The notes under the pieces were generated by a model that had not been told where the DNA came from, ran no database searches, and worked only from the letters and a program-made list of their open reading frames with translations. Position numbers and translations under genes: made by a program. Below, one piece after another: positions 44,388 to 56,078 of a stretch of DNA of 64,000 nucleotides. Origin of the DNA: Bryum argenteum (taxonomy: Eukaryota > Streptophyta > Bryopsida > Bryales > Bryaceae); the NCBI GenBank assembly GCA_037043015.1, contig CM073324.1, forward strand, positions 10,809,013 through 10,873,012, in the 5' to 3' direction. How positions within the stretch are numbered: position 1 is the stretch's first letter; every line of letters begins with the position of its first letter.

Positions 44388-44663
44388 ATTTGGTGCACAC
44401 TTACAAGTTAAATACTAGACCCAACAGTTACATATTTCAGAATACTACTAGAATTTTTATCTTGCATTCAATGAGAGTGATTTGAGGATAAAACATAAAA
44501 ATTGAGCCTTAAACCCTCTAGCGACCGTTACCATTCTTGTTGCCGGTGACTATGTATCAGTGAAAATAAAGATGAAGGCATATTGTACAGAAATAGACGA
44601 CACCTTTACTTAATCATACATACGCAAATGTGTCATGTGTTGGCAAATCTTCAGCTTACTTAA

Positions 44664-44924
44664 CCCCTAAACGACCACGGCCACCGATTCGGCTTTTACG
44701 GTCAAGGCAAAAAAAAAATTACAGTCAACTTCAAACGTTATGATCTCACATCTAGTCATGATCCAACGGTTGAAAATTTCCACACTACTACCAATGGTAG
44801 TCTACTTCAAGATCCTACGGTTGAAAATATCAAAAATTTCCAAGAATATTGGACGTAACCCCATTAGTACATAGTGGTATGTGTTGGGATTTCAAGCTCC
44901 CAAAACATCGTGGATCTTTAGGGG
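44664..44924. mobile_element. piggyBac-type MITE, 261 bp
   Basis: TTAA at 44660-44663 and 44925-44928. Ends are CCCCTAAACGACCACG and CCCCTAAAGATCCACG (inverted). The subterminal motifs AACCGTTGGATC and AACCGTAGGATC are present in reverse at about 44769 and 44810. Confidence 0.85.
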
Positions 44925-44928
44925 TTAA

Positions 44929-46428
44929 CTGCTTAGATGTCAAGATTCTTGCGCTTTTGGTCAGTGAGAGAATAACCTAGTTTAGTGGTCGGATTAAGGT
45001 TCAAATGGGATAACTTCAAACTGAGAAAAGCACGATAAAGTGTGGCAAAACCCAACAATATGAGATATTTAGAATTCAGTGACACCATGTGCAATCGTTT
45101 TAGCCTAGCACTATAATGCTATGTATTTATTGTTGTACAAATATGCTAGCTATAGAGATTGTTGCATTTGGTGCGCGGTTCAAATCACCTCACTTGTTGA
45201 AAACCCTCAAACCCACATTTTTCTTATTTTTCCTTTACATAGTTCAAGTCACCTCATTTGTTGAAAACCCTAAACCCTCCATTCTTCTTATTTTTCCTTT
45301 ACATCTATTTTAGCAGCTAGAGAAACTTGTTTCTCACTATCTCCCAAAATCTCACTTATGCTCCAGAAATGCAGTCCGCACTTCACGCCGGAAAATGCGG
45401 AGACGAGGGTCCACCTGGGGGTCTTGGGGCGGGGGTCTTGGCGTGGGGTCTTTGGCTGGGTCTTGGGAGCAGGGGTCATGGGAGCAGGAGCTTTATCCCA
45501 TAGCGTTTGTAATTGCTTCCTTCCATGGAAAGTACAAGAGGGCTGGGGCTGGGGGCTCATTCATGGAATTAAATATGAATATTATGTAATGTCAATCATG
45601 GGGTCCATGTGGCATCTCATGAAGGGGGTCCATGTGGCTAAAAAAAGCTTCAAACTAATTAATTAATGTTCATGCGTAGTGAAGGTCACTACTCAGCAAG
45701 GACCGGGATATTTAATTGCGTATATACTGATCATCATTGTCTCTCAAACAATGGTATGGATTGTATGGGCAGGACCTATGTTGGATACACGTACTTAATA
45801 TTTAGCAAATCAGGTTGCTTACGTACACTTGAATGGTTGATATATGCATGCTATGCAGAAAATTCTAGTGCATGTAAGGGGGGGAGTGTTCAAAATTGGA
45901 GTGGTATCAATGGTGGAGCACTAGGTTTCTTCACCCAGAGGTACAAAATAGCTTCTTCACTCAACAAGAGCATGTACTCATGGCAAACAATACAGGGTGC
46001 AAAATTAGGGCATCAATTTAGGAACACATGTGAGATTGCCTTCAAAAATTCATAGCAGATTGTAGGAGTATTCAAGAATCATTCATCCACTATGACTGCC
46101 ATTCCACTTACTTTCCCCATGCATGAAATGTACTTCCATACTAATCTTCATTACAAATTTGAATTTTGAGCCATTTTTTAGCACTCTCCCTACGTTCCTT
46201 AGTTGGTATGCAACATCTCTCTATGAGGATGTGTTCTGCATGTTGGTATATATGTTAAAAGAAAATTTTTAAAAATTTTGATTATATTTTTAGTTTTTTT
46301 AATACTTTTAATTTATTTTTATTTTATTTTTTATTTTTTAAAAAAAATGATTAAGGTTATGAATAATTGAGCATCGATACATCATGAACCGGTACTTTTT
46401 TGGTGCACCCATGTATTAGCCCTTTGAC
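44929..46428. other. Spacer with a G-rich segment and a 64-bp duplication
   Basis: A 64-bp direct duplication occupies 45179-45305 (TTGTTGAAAACCCT..TTATTTTTCCTTTACAT). A G-rich stretch at 45416-45483 could form a quadruplex. The 129-codon open stretch at 45666-46055 has no recognisable features. Confidence 0.5.
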
Positions 46429-47030
46429 CCTTGAACACCCAAGGGGGATTTAGAGCCTAGGAATACATTTTTTGCGAAGTGTCGTAGATGAATATGAAGG
46501 CAAGCTATCTAGATCTCAACCGTAGAATCTTGTAGTATACTTCTTGAAGGTCATGTGGATCAAATCTGGAGACATGAAGCCTCATAAATTGCGAGATCAT
46601 AGCATATTGATACTCAAAAAGATCACATAATTTAGCATTTTCACTTTGTAGTGAAACTACTATCAACAAACATATTGCAATAAAACAAAATCACCAACTA
46701 CAAAGTTGTCCAACTTCATCTCAACAACACTATTGTACAAAGTAAAATTCCAAAATAAATAAATCTTATCTCAAATAATAGCCTCCCAAGGTTGAAAACC
46801 ACCAAAAATATTTACAAAGCAAAAAGGATCCAAATCTACATGCCTTGCACTCAAATGCTTGCCTTATCTTCAAAGAACCTTCGATTGGGTCAAGGTTTTT
46901 ACCACATAAACTAGACTCTATTTGGAACCTATCCCAAAAAAACCAAAAAATTAAATTCCAAAGTTGGATGAAGGAGATATAGATCCTCAAAAATCATCCA
47001 CTTTTTCACTTTTTCATTGTAGAAACATCA
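46429..47030. mobile_element. Left end of a piggyBac-type element and dispersed repeat copy 2
   Basis: CCCTTGAACACCCAAGG preceded by TTGA (a decayed TTAA) looks like a left end. CAACCGTAGAATCTTG follows at about 46508. The rest matches the 42870 and 50900 repeats. No convincing right end was found; a weak candidate is AAAGGATTAA at 50169-50178. Confidence 0.4.
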
Positions 47031-47800
47031 TTGAAATTTCAATACGAAACGTATTTGGATCAAAAAACTTCCAACTATAAAGCTGTTAGATATCATCTTA
47101 AGATCATGATTAATTTTAAAAAATTCATGAAGAATTACTTTTTTGATTCCCATGAATGCCTCACAATGGTAAAACATGCCTCATATTTGAAAACTCAGAA
47201 AAAAGAATTGCCTTCACTAAAATACATGCCATTTATTCATGATCTATTTTATAGGTCTGAAAATTTACCACACAAACTAGACTTCATCTAGAACTCAACC
47301 TTAGTAATTTTGTCCAAAACAGATTTCAGATGAAGAAGTTGTGGTTGTTCAAAGTTTCTGCCTTTCATCCAAGATCTCTTCTTTGGACATATTGAGCATT
47401 CAAGAATTAACGTCCTTATGGTCCTCAAGCTCTGTGAGGTCCTAGCCACATTTCTTGCACTGAATTGATGAAAGCAGAAAAACTGGTAATTCTGAGAGGG
47501 GGAATTAGGTGAATCTAACTGCATAAATTCAAGGGCAAGCAATAAACACATAAATTTTGTGTTGGTCATGCAATGCATTAGATGAAGATTTTATTGCATG
47601 TATATGGAGCCGTGGGGACTAGCTATGTTCACTATGTTCACTATTTGTAGATGGCAATTGGAGCCAATAGTGAAAATGAAATTTATAGATCCTCGTGTAC
47701 AACGCCAAGTTAACTTGCCCACCTGAAGTTATGTTGATCTGTTTGTAAATTAACAAATATAGCCGACAACAAAGATAAAATTTACGCATTGTGATGTACA
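47031..47800. other. AT-rich spacer
   Basis: No gene recognised. Confidence 0.5.
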
Positions 47801-47810
47801 ATGCCACTGT

Positions 47811-48200
47811 CGACCACCAACCTCTCGCCACTGTCCATCACCGACCTCCTGCCACTATCCACCACCAACCTCCCGCCTCCACGACCAATCGTATACCGCC
47901 CACCACCAACCTCCCGCCACCGTCCACCACCAACCTCTCACCATCGTCTACCACCAACCTCTCGCCACTGTCCATCATCGACCTCCCGCCACTGTCCACA
48001 ACCAAGCTCCCGCCTCCACAACCAATCGTATATCGCTCACCACCAACCTCTCACCACCGTCCAGCACCAACCTCCCGCCTCCACGACCAATCGTATACCA
48101 CCCACTACCAACCTCCCGCCTTCACGACCGATCGTATACGGTCCACCACCAACCTCCCGCCTTCACAACCGATCGCTATTGCCCACCACCAACCTCCCGT
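47811..48200. repeat. GC-rich minisatellite
   Basis: Variants of CCACCAACCTCCCGCC, some extended by TCCACGACCAATCGTATA, repeat for about 390 bp. Two overlapping frames are open throughout (47791-48213 and 47801-48241), giving Pro/Thr/His-rich peptides. This follows from repeat units lacking stop codons and is not evidence for a protein. Confidence 0.88.
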
Positions 48201-48241
48201 CGGTGTTCACTAATTACACTTCTGTAATTTTTTGTGAATAA

Positions 48242-49000
48242 GAATTGGAGACAACAATAAAGCTAAATACATAGCAAGCTATCCCTCCTATTGCAATCAA
48301 TATTTGTACTCTTCTTCAAAATCAATTGCCACTAAAAAGAAATTATTAGTGCCAAATCAGCTAACATCAAGCATTGCAATTGGAGATGAAGAGGTGCAAC
48401 TTCCAACATCAATAATCTCTTGAAAGTCATGGCAAAAAGGATCAATAAATTTTTAAAGTAAAGGCGTTGTCATTAAGAAGATATTGGGTTTGAAAAAAGA
48501 AATTGACATGTTTGTACCAAACATTTTCATATACTATAACAAGATTTTTTTTTGTTTGCAAAATCTTAATCGTAGTTGGTAACTTGGTTTTACAAAGACA
48601 ATCCATCAAACCAGCCACTTGGAAAAGTTAGTAACAATTTCTCAATTTCTTCTTTCTTTCTTTCTGCGCTTTACATATGTGATCAAATATTACAAGATTG
48701 GTGAATTGAATCTTAGGAGAAAAAGAATGGAGAATCATGCTCCTCCCTTATAAGAATGGGGAATCATGCTCCTCCTTGTAAGGGAGCACAATCCCAAAAA
48801 AACATAGACAAGAAGACAAAAGCTCTAAAGTTACAATACAAGTCCCCATCAAAAAAATGAAGGGTTGCAACCTCCTCTTGGCAAGTCATTGATATCTTTT
48901 TAGATTCCTTAAAATTAATGATGGGTTGGGGATCATGGAAGTAGACATTTTGCATGGACTAGTCTCACATCAAACGAAGCTCTTACTGAGGTACACAACA
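48242..49000. other. AT-rich spacer
   Basis: A 22-bp near-duplicate (GGAGAATCATGCTCCTCC / GGGGAATCATGCTCCTCC) lies at 48729-48777. No gene is recognised. Confidence 0.5.
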
Positions 49001-49215
49001 AGCATATGCTTCAACTCAATTATAATCAAGGAGACCATGAAAACATCATCCATTATAGAAAATTTCGCATACTTTGGAAACGTCAAAGTTAGTAGTCATT
49101 CTCCTTTTTTCAAGGTAGTGTAAAGCCAATGGGCCAAAAGAGCACTTTACTCTCCAATCACAAGTTTTAGAAGGCCGTGGTCAATCTTCATGGTCCATAG
49201 TGTAAAGTGACCCTC
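49000..49215. repeat. Dispersed repeat, paired with 50410-50625
   Basis: The two copies share ATCAAGGAGACCATGAAAAC, GACGTCAAAGTT.. and TTTTAGAAG.CCGT.GTCAATC in order, about 80% similar by eye. Both end in TGTAAAG-GA-CCT, resembling a Tourist-like MITE end. Confidence 0.7.
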
Positions 49216-49839
49216 AGTACTTGTAAGTACATTATTTTACAGTATTATAATATAGGTCTCTTAGGGTACATTTACAACAATAGTTTTTGAATTTTAGGCA
49301 TAAACGCAGTCTTAAATTCTCACAAAGCAAAGGAAAATTGGAATCCCATATGTAAACTTACTCATATCGACTGAGCATCAAGTCTTATTTTGCATTTAAT
49401 GGAAAATCAAAGACAATAATTTCATAAGTAACAATGAAGAATAAAGTAATAGACTTTGCCATACACATCACACTTTGAGGATGCTCAACAATTTCATGGT
49501 ATAGCAACTTGTATTTATTGTTGAGAGAGTAGGATTTTGAAAAGAATACATGAAGCATCTCCTTGACACGTCCACGCTAGCAGCATCATCTTTACTGAGT
49601 GGTAGAATCCAAACAACATGGCGATCAAATGATGTTTGCCACAATTTCCTTCCATTTCTTTCTGTATTTCTTCGTAGTCTTTTGGTTTGCATATGTTTGC
49701 ATGTTCGCATATGTATGTCACAATATTTTTCCATGTTTTATGGCAGCCATTAGCTTTATTTTGCCCCAATCAAGCATGTGTTAACTACACTAGTTGTGTT
49801 GCGGCCTTGTGCATGCCTTAAGTTTATAAAGCTTGCTAA

Positions 49840-50089
49840 CCTCAATTCCGTTAAAATGGCACTATGCCATGTGCCGTTTTGTCACACCAAATCTTACATA
49901 TGCGCTCGCATGGAGTGGTGTATTATGTAATATCACATTTTTTTATAATATCACTCCTTTATATACATTGTCACTCATTTTCTATGATATCACATTCAAA
50001 TTTTGTTATATCACATGGTTTTGAATTGCAATTCAGAAAGTTGAGGTGTGCCATATTAGCGGCATAACGCCATTTTAACGGAATTGGGG
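49840..50089. mobile_element. MITE with about 28-bp inverted ends
   Basis: Ends CCTCAATTCCGTTAAAATGG and CCCCAATTCCGTTAAAATGG (inverted) continue as CACTATGCC / CGTTATGCC. The inside carries several TATCAC repeats. No clear target duplication, so the superfamily is open. Confidence 0.75.
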
Positions 50090-50409
50090 ATTTGCTCTAT
50101 TTCCCTATTGGTTTTATCTCACATTCCAAAAGGCGACCTCAACGGCCAATTTTAGCCATCTAGGACATTAAAGGATTAAACCACTAAAGTTAAAAGGTTT
50201 AAGAGTCATGACCATGATAAATAAAAAATAGACATTTGAGTGACTTGGTCACTCATGCCTTATAAATTTGGATGGGGACAAGTTTAAGCTCAAATTTCTA
50301 ATAGAAATCCTCATCATTCTTTGATTTACCCTCCCCTTTTTCCTCCTTTCTTCCTAAATAATCAACACAAGCCAATCAATGATTTTTGAAGCTCATAGTA
50401 GTATTGATT

Positions 50410-50625
50410 GCAGGCAATTTAACTCAACTAGAATCAAGGAGACCATGAAAACATTATCCACTATGAAAAATTTAGCAAACTTTGGGGACGTCAAAGTTAT
50501 TGCTCATTATCATTTTTTGAAAGTAGTGTGAAGCCAAATGAGCTAAGAGCGCTTTACTGTCCAATCTCAAATTTTAGAAGACCGTCGTCAATCTTTATGG
50601 TCCACAATGTAAAGCGATCCTAAGA
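50410..50625. repeat. Dispersed repeat, second copy
   Basis: Partner of 49000-49215. Directly abuts the MITE at 50620. Confidence 0.7.
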
Positions 50626-50788
50626 GTGAGCTTACACTATGATGGAGAAAAGCGCAAGTCAAGAAATTAAGAAGAAATCTCATAATGTCATTGGTTGAAA
50701 GTGAGATTCTTTCAATGTCATCGGTTGAAAATGAAATCTTTGAGTGGCTGGCAATCTTCTACAATTTAGTGTAAAAACCGGCCCTAAG
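50620..50788. mobile_element. Short MITE, copy B
   Basis: 169 bp. Ends CTAAGAGTGAGCTTACACTA and CTTAGGGCCGGTTTTTACAC (inverted). Similar to 26384-26550 along its length. Confidence 0.65.
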
Positions 50789-50899
50789 ATTGAAACCAAG
50801 TAAGTTACAAACACCAAAATTAATGAAAATAACACTAATTTCCGTCGGGCAAGGAATTGCTCTATTATTTGATGTATACTACAAATTTTAATACTATGA

Positions 50900-51370
50900 A
50901 AACCAAATTCTAAGACTTAGTGTAGATAATATGGATCAAATTTTGAAGACTCATAGATTGCGGGATCTCAAATGCTGATATCCAAAAACTATCATTGAAA
51001 TTCACCATTTTCACTTTAGAGTAGAAATGCTATGAAGAAAGCTACTGCAATTATAATAAAAAATGAAATAGAAATTTATCCACCTCCCTCCCAAGAATAT
51101 TCTTGTTCCAAAAAATATCATGACAAAGCCGTCTAGGCTCAAACAATTGCCTTGTAATAATGAATCTTACCTCAAAAATTACAAAGGAAAAATAGTCCAG
51201 AACTTTACTCCTTGGGTTAAAATGAATGCCATATTTTCATCACATATTGAGTTGAGATTTCTACCACAAAAAGCATAGATTTAAATTTGATTTAACCCAA
51301 GAAGTAAAGTGAAGTTACAATGGTAGATGAAGGATATACTCCTCAAGAATTGTAATTATAGATTTGTTGT
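50900..51370. repeat. Dispersed repeat, copy 3 of 3
   Basis: Ordered similarity to 42870-43340 and 46500-47030. It ends about 110 bp before the candidate left end of the large element. Confidence 0.5.
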
Positions 51371-51478
51371 ATGACATTGTAAAGAGGAGATGTGTGTTCT
51401 AAGCACTACTTTAGATAGTGCATTTAGTGTGAAGTGATGAATAATGTGGTTACCCTACTACATTTCTAACACTATTAA

Positions 51479-51501
51479 CACCGAATTCGTTAATTTTGCA
51501 C
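51479..51501 (+). repeat. Candidate left terminal inverted repeat
   Basis: Matches 62510-62532 in reverse complement at 18 of 23 positions. Followed inside by AAGTGCAATG and TTTGCAATCC. Confidence 0.45.
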
Positions 51502-51859
51502 CCAAGAAGTGCAATGTACGTTTGCAATCCGTTTTGACCAAAATCCTTAATTTTTTCAAATTGGTATACCAAACCACTATCAATGTAGATATCCTATCTT
51601 CGTCATGACAACGTACACTTAATAAATGTCATTGCAGCAAGCAAAACTTTTATACAAGAATTTTTAAAACACTCATGAAATTTTATCAACATTTTGGTAA
51701 GAATCGTTCATACGAGAACATGCAATTATTGCGATTTAAAACTCAAATACATTCATGACAAAAGAAAGCTTTCATTACTTTACTCCAAAAAAAACATTAC
51801 ATGCTTTCTGGTCACAAATCAAATATATATTTGACACCATCCAAATATATTAAAACCTA

Positions 51860-53431
51860 TCAATGCAAGTCTAGAGGAGTTTCCGCTATTAACTCGACAC
51901 TTTCAGATTGCGGTTGCTTCTCTCTGATGACAGGTGTAACTCCTCGCCCTTCACGTGGCCGCATCTCCCATGCAATCGAGGGGTCTGCATAATCCATTGC
52001 CCCTTCCGCCACCATAGCATCTATCACTCCAGATGGCACTCGTTCCAACCCTGAATTTTCCTCCAAAATAGACGATGCCTCCACAAAAGTATGGTTGCCT
52101 TCTTCACCAATGCGGCGAAACCTCACCCCCTCTGGATTGAAGTAGAAACCCTCATTCCCTGGGATCATTGCGTGCTCGGTGTTTGCCCATTCAAAAGGTG
52201 CCTGCGAAGACGTTGTCTCTACTGGTAGCGGTAAATCCCTTGTAACCGGTTCTTGATGTGCTCTATGAATTGGACTATTACCAACAGCTTCTCCAATAAT
52301 GCCCTCCCCCTCTACCAACTGACTTCTAGGTACCGCATCAAGTGGTCTCGGAGTTTCTTCTGCCCCTCCATCATTAGTACTCGCCGTCCTCATCCTTGAT
52401 GCGTTCGTTGTTCTTGGTTGGGTATCATCATCTACTATTGCCGATTGTGCAACCGTCTTCCGTCTTCTCTCCAATGGCTCCACAGATTCTGACTCCGTGT
52501 CAGAATCATCGGAAACATGATCATCACTATCATCTTCATCGGTTGTAATGAACCTTTCTTCTTCAGATTCTTCTTCAGAATCTTTTTCATCCCCCTCTTC
52601 AATTTCATCTTCAGTATCCTCTGCATGTACTGTTGAAGGTCCTGCCACGTCTGCCAAATTTTGTGGTGGTGATTGTCTCATGAAGCCCTTGAATTCTTGT
52701 AGTAGGGTATTGTACAAAAATGTTGTTCGGGCTTGAGATTGATCAAAGACAAAAATTTGTTGCCCTTCGAATCCACCTGTCAGTATCTCGGGAATGGATG
52801 TCGTAATCCCAAATGCCACCAGCGTCCATTTAGGATGCAAATATGATTGAACAAGTCTACGCAATTCCATAGGATCTCTCTCTAGCTTGTCAACGCTTGA
52901 AGGCACCCTTCCAGCTGTCCAGGAGTCCAGAAAAAGGGTTGGGAGTACATCTTTTTTCTTCGGCAAATTCTTGATAGCTCCTGTATCAACTGGGTGTTCC
53001 ATCAACACTACAATACTTCCAAGCGCTTGTACTTTGCGTCTAACCCTGCCGCCCTCCCTAAAATTCTTCTTGTAATCTTTAACGGTGTCTGATTGGAACG
53101 CCCAGATCCCTCTCACGCACGTCATTCCTTCTATGTCACCCAGAACATCCTGCATCTCGTCGCCATAGGTTTCTCCTGGTGGAAATAAAAAGACTATAGT
53201 CCATCTTAAAATCTTACTCATCCACTTTCGTACCTTACCAAGTACGCTTTTGTATTCTCCCCTTGTCCAAGCTTTGTCCCGGCCATCCATACTCCCCCTT
53301 CGACAATCGAATACCCACAAACAAGGCATTTGCATTTCATGGTATTCATCACTAAAGAATCTGGAACTGCCTCTGATTGGAATCGTTCCCACACTATGGT
53401 CTTCATCTCCTTGCTTGACATCAACTCTCTA
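51860..53431 (-). pseudogene. Unknown element protein, C-terminal part (segment D)
   Basis: Open for about 520 codons in the same frame as the segment upstream, from which only one TAG (53429-53431) separates it. The first 230 residues look folded: Trp-Val-Phe-Asp-Cys-Arg-Arg, then Trp-Thr-Ile-Val-Phe-Leu-Phe-Pro-Pro and Gly-Ile-Trp-Ala-Phe. Then comes a strongly acidic stretch (Glu/Asp/Ser, about residues 250-310) and a polar tail. I recognise no family. The run of aromatic beta-strand-like segments suggests an enzyme domain, but I cannot say which. Confidence 0.6.
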
Positions 53432-54712
53432 ATCCCATCGGAAATTTCCTCTTGATCTCCCTCTTATTCCCAAACGTTCGTAACCTTTACCACCAACATT
53501 CACGTCTTCAAAATGTTGTTTCACATGGGCGTTGATTTTCTCTCCAAATTTAACCAAACTCCCCACGGTTTTCACGGATGGCATTGACCAAGTATTCTTC
53601 ATGTCTTTATCTATTTCCTCTGCAAGCGCTTGAAACTGTCTTGCCTTCTCTCCACCGTACCGCTCAACATCTATGTTGTAGAAATCTTCCATGGACGTTG
53701 GGCGCTCCATTCCTTTAGATACTATCAACCACCGCAATGCATTTTGAACTGCCCGTCGACGTTGTAGTCGATCTACTATCGATTCGAGAGTTTGTTTTTC
53801 CATAAAACCCCTATGAGCCCTATTAAAATAGTACTTCTGGGAATTTCTCTTTCCATTTACAATAGGTTTAGCTACCATCTCCTTAGCCAATTGTAGGTAC
53901 TCCTCAGGTGGTACCCTTGTTAAAGGCCTCAACCATGTTTTCTCCATCTTTGGTCTTTTTGGTCTTAGATCCCTCGTACTATCCAACCCCTTCTCCTTAG
54001 CATACTTCTTCCACTTTTTCTCATCTGCTTTACTATACCATAAACAACCATCTTCGTAGTCTTTGCACACCTCCAAAACAGCTTTGTAGCATTCTTCATT
54101 CTCGTTCCACGCATGCCTAGTCCAATCCAACATCCGTTTTGCCACTAGTCCCAAAGGCTCCCGTGAAGTCATTTGTACGCTAAGATGCAGCGCACTCGCT
54201 GCCATAGCTATTGCTTTGGCCCGGTTGGCGTCGTGAGCTCTCACCTCCGCATTGGGTTTCCCACAAGACTCCCAGATCTCCCTGAGCTTCACCAATTGGT
54301 CTTGTAGTGACATGTAAAATTTTCTCTCAAACTGCTTTGCATTGATCCGCACAGAGGCCTCAATGTAAAACTGAGGGTTGTTGTATACAACAAATTTTCT
54401 TTGCCTGCTCGCAAATATACTTGCATATTCTTCTTGAGAGAGTCTTTGGGCCGCCAATTGTTTTTTTGCAAACTTGCATGCTTTTATAATGTGTTGCCCA
54501 TCCACCGGTTCCCAAATTATTGCATTTCGTAACCATTCCGTTTTTAAAATGCCCATTGTATTGTCTTGTTGCCTTTGATACTTCTCAAATACGGTTTTGT
54601 AATGGTCCACTGTATCCTCCTTCCTGAATGGAACCTCTTTTTCTACTATATTGCCATCACCATCCACTCTCTTTTCAAGAAATGCAATCGGGCCGAGTGT
54701 GATGGGGGACAC
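53429..54712 (-). pseudogene. Unknown element protein, central part (segment C)
   Basis: A 427-codon open stretch, Lys/Glu-rich and mainly helical in character, with several Trp and Tyr (Leu-Arg-Trp-Leu, Asp-Trp-Thr-Arg-His-Ala-Trp). No domain is recognised. Its coding sense continues upstream in another frame at about 54730, where the sequence Lys-Val-Trp...Arg-Thr-Gly-Met-Tyr-Gly-Val-Arg is read. This indicates a one-base lesion rather than a natural start. Confidence 0.6.
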
Positions 54713-54862
54713 GAGGTCCTCATCATCTCCCGTAGCCGTTCATATATCTCGACCATACGCTTCTTTGACAATGCCCGATGGTTGGTTTCTCGCACTAATC
54801 GCACGCCGTACATTCCCGTGCGAATCTTAAACACCGCCTCCATCCCCACACATATCCAGACT

Positions 54863-55590
54863 TTAAATTCCTCCTCTCTTGGGAATGCAAATCGTAGGGC
54901 CTTTTAGACTTTTCTCCACTTCTCTTGGTTCTTCCTCATCGGAAGAAGGGTTGTCCAAATCTTCTGATCCTCCGCCCTCTTGCTCTGCTCTGGGAGTTTC
55001 TGTTATTATTGTGTTTTGTTGTACAACACGTACATGCCTTCTAGCAGCAGGTGTTTGAGTTTGTGGAGCTCTTGATGTAGATGATCGTCTTCCACGTCCT
55101 CTAGTTGATTCGCTGTCAGTCTGAGTTGGTGCTACTGATGTAGCTAGTCTTGCACTCCTTGAAATATTAATACTCGTAGGAGTAGTAATATTATGAGCAC
55201 TTCGAACTTCTGCTGTAATTGGCGCTCCACCATGTGTACCTGTTTCAGAACTTTCAGGTCGTCCTCGTGATATTCCTCCTCCACTTGAATTGTTTCCCCT
55301 CGATACCGCAACATTTGGCACACGTGATGTGGATGCTGGACTTTGAGTAGAAGCACGTGCTGCACTTCTTGCCCTCCTCACGCTAGAAGACGGACCCACT
55401 TCTGTAGCCTTCTGTGTTGGTGTTGGTCTCGTGGCACTTGGAGGTTGTGTTTGTAAAGAAGAAGTGCCTCTCTCGGCTCTGTTTGTAGCACTGGATGTGT
55501 GACATGCTCTGGTTGTGATAGAATATCATCCCTTACTCTATTACTAACCACATCTCGCATACGATCGATCGGGACTAGTGTGAGGTCCAT
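54863..55590 (-). pseudogene. Unknown element protein, Ser/Arg/Thr-rich linker (segment B)
   Basis: Two overlapping open stretches in different frames (55590-55378 and about 55510-54863). The second is low complexity: Ser, Arg, Thr and Pro with a short acidic patch (Ser-Ser-Asp-Glu-Glu-Glu) near its end. It links segment A to segment C by frame changes and looks like a disordered linker. Confidence 0.5.
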
Positions 55591-56078
55591 GTGATGCCGC
55601 TCCCGACACTCTGAAATCGCTCGTTAGGTCGTTCTTTGCCGCCGATTAAATCCCTTCTCTGCTGAATATACTGATTTCTCATTTCCAATATCTCCTCAGG
55701 ATTGCACTGCCTAGCTTTCACAATGGCAGCAGTACGTTCCATTCTCACGTCTTCAGTCAAACCTTTCCAAAATGATGCTAAAGAGCGCAATGTTCGGAGC
55801 GGTTTTGCAGCTTCAAACAACAAATTAGGAATTTCTGCCAGCATATTCCCCTTCTCAATCTTGTATAGGGTCACTACATGTGTACGAGTTCGGACTTTCA
55901 CTTGAACCAACCCCTCTGGAAACGCTACAATTTTCTCAATTTGCCCGACGTCCTTGCCGATTGCACAAATTTCCTGACCACGTACCAACGGGTAGTCTGA
56001 AATCCATAATCGAGTTTGGTCCTTGTTTGGATCCAATATCATCCACCCGTGCTCACTCCATTCACTTTGAGGTGCCAT
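55575..56078 (-). pseudogene. Unknown element protein, N-terminal part (segment A)
   Basis: I start it at the ATG at 56078 (Met-Ala-Pro-Gln-Ser-Glu-Trp). It is open for 167 codons and has a beta-rich first half (Gly-Gln-Ile-Glu-Lys-Ile-Val-Ala-Phe...Leu-Val-Gln-Val-Lys-Val), which might be an SH3- or chromo-like fold, followed by helices. Divergent from the DUF7869 gene, 2.9 kb away. No family is recognised. Confidence 0.55.

Noticed and set aside
45666..46055. A 129-codon open frame
   Set aside because: No domain, no composition shift and no neighbouring exon; cannot be told from chance.
47791..48241. Two overlapping Pro/Thr-rich open frames of 140 and 146 codons
   Set aside because: They result from a stop-free minisatellite; there is no domain or start context.
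53218..53424. Alternative 68-codon frame with a Cys-Lys-Cys..Cys cluster over the segment C/D junction
   Set aside because: It is attractive as a zinc-finger start, but the neighbouring frame is open for hundreds of codons on both sides, so that one is taken as the real frame.
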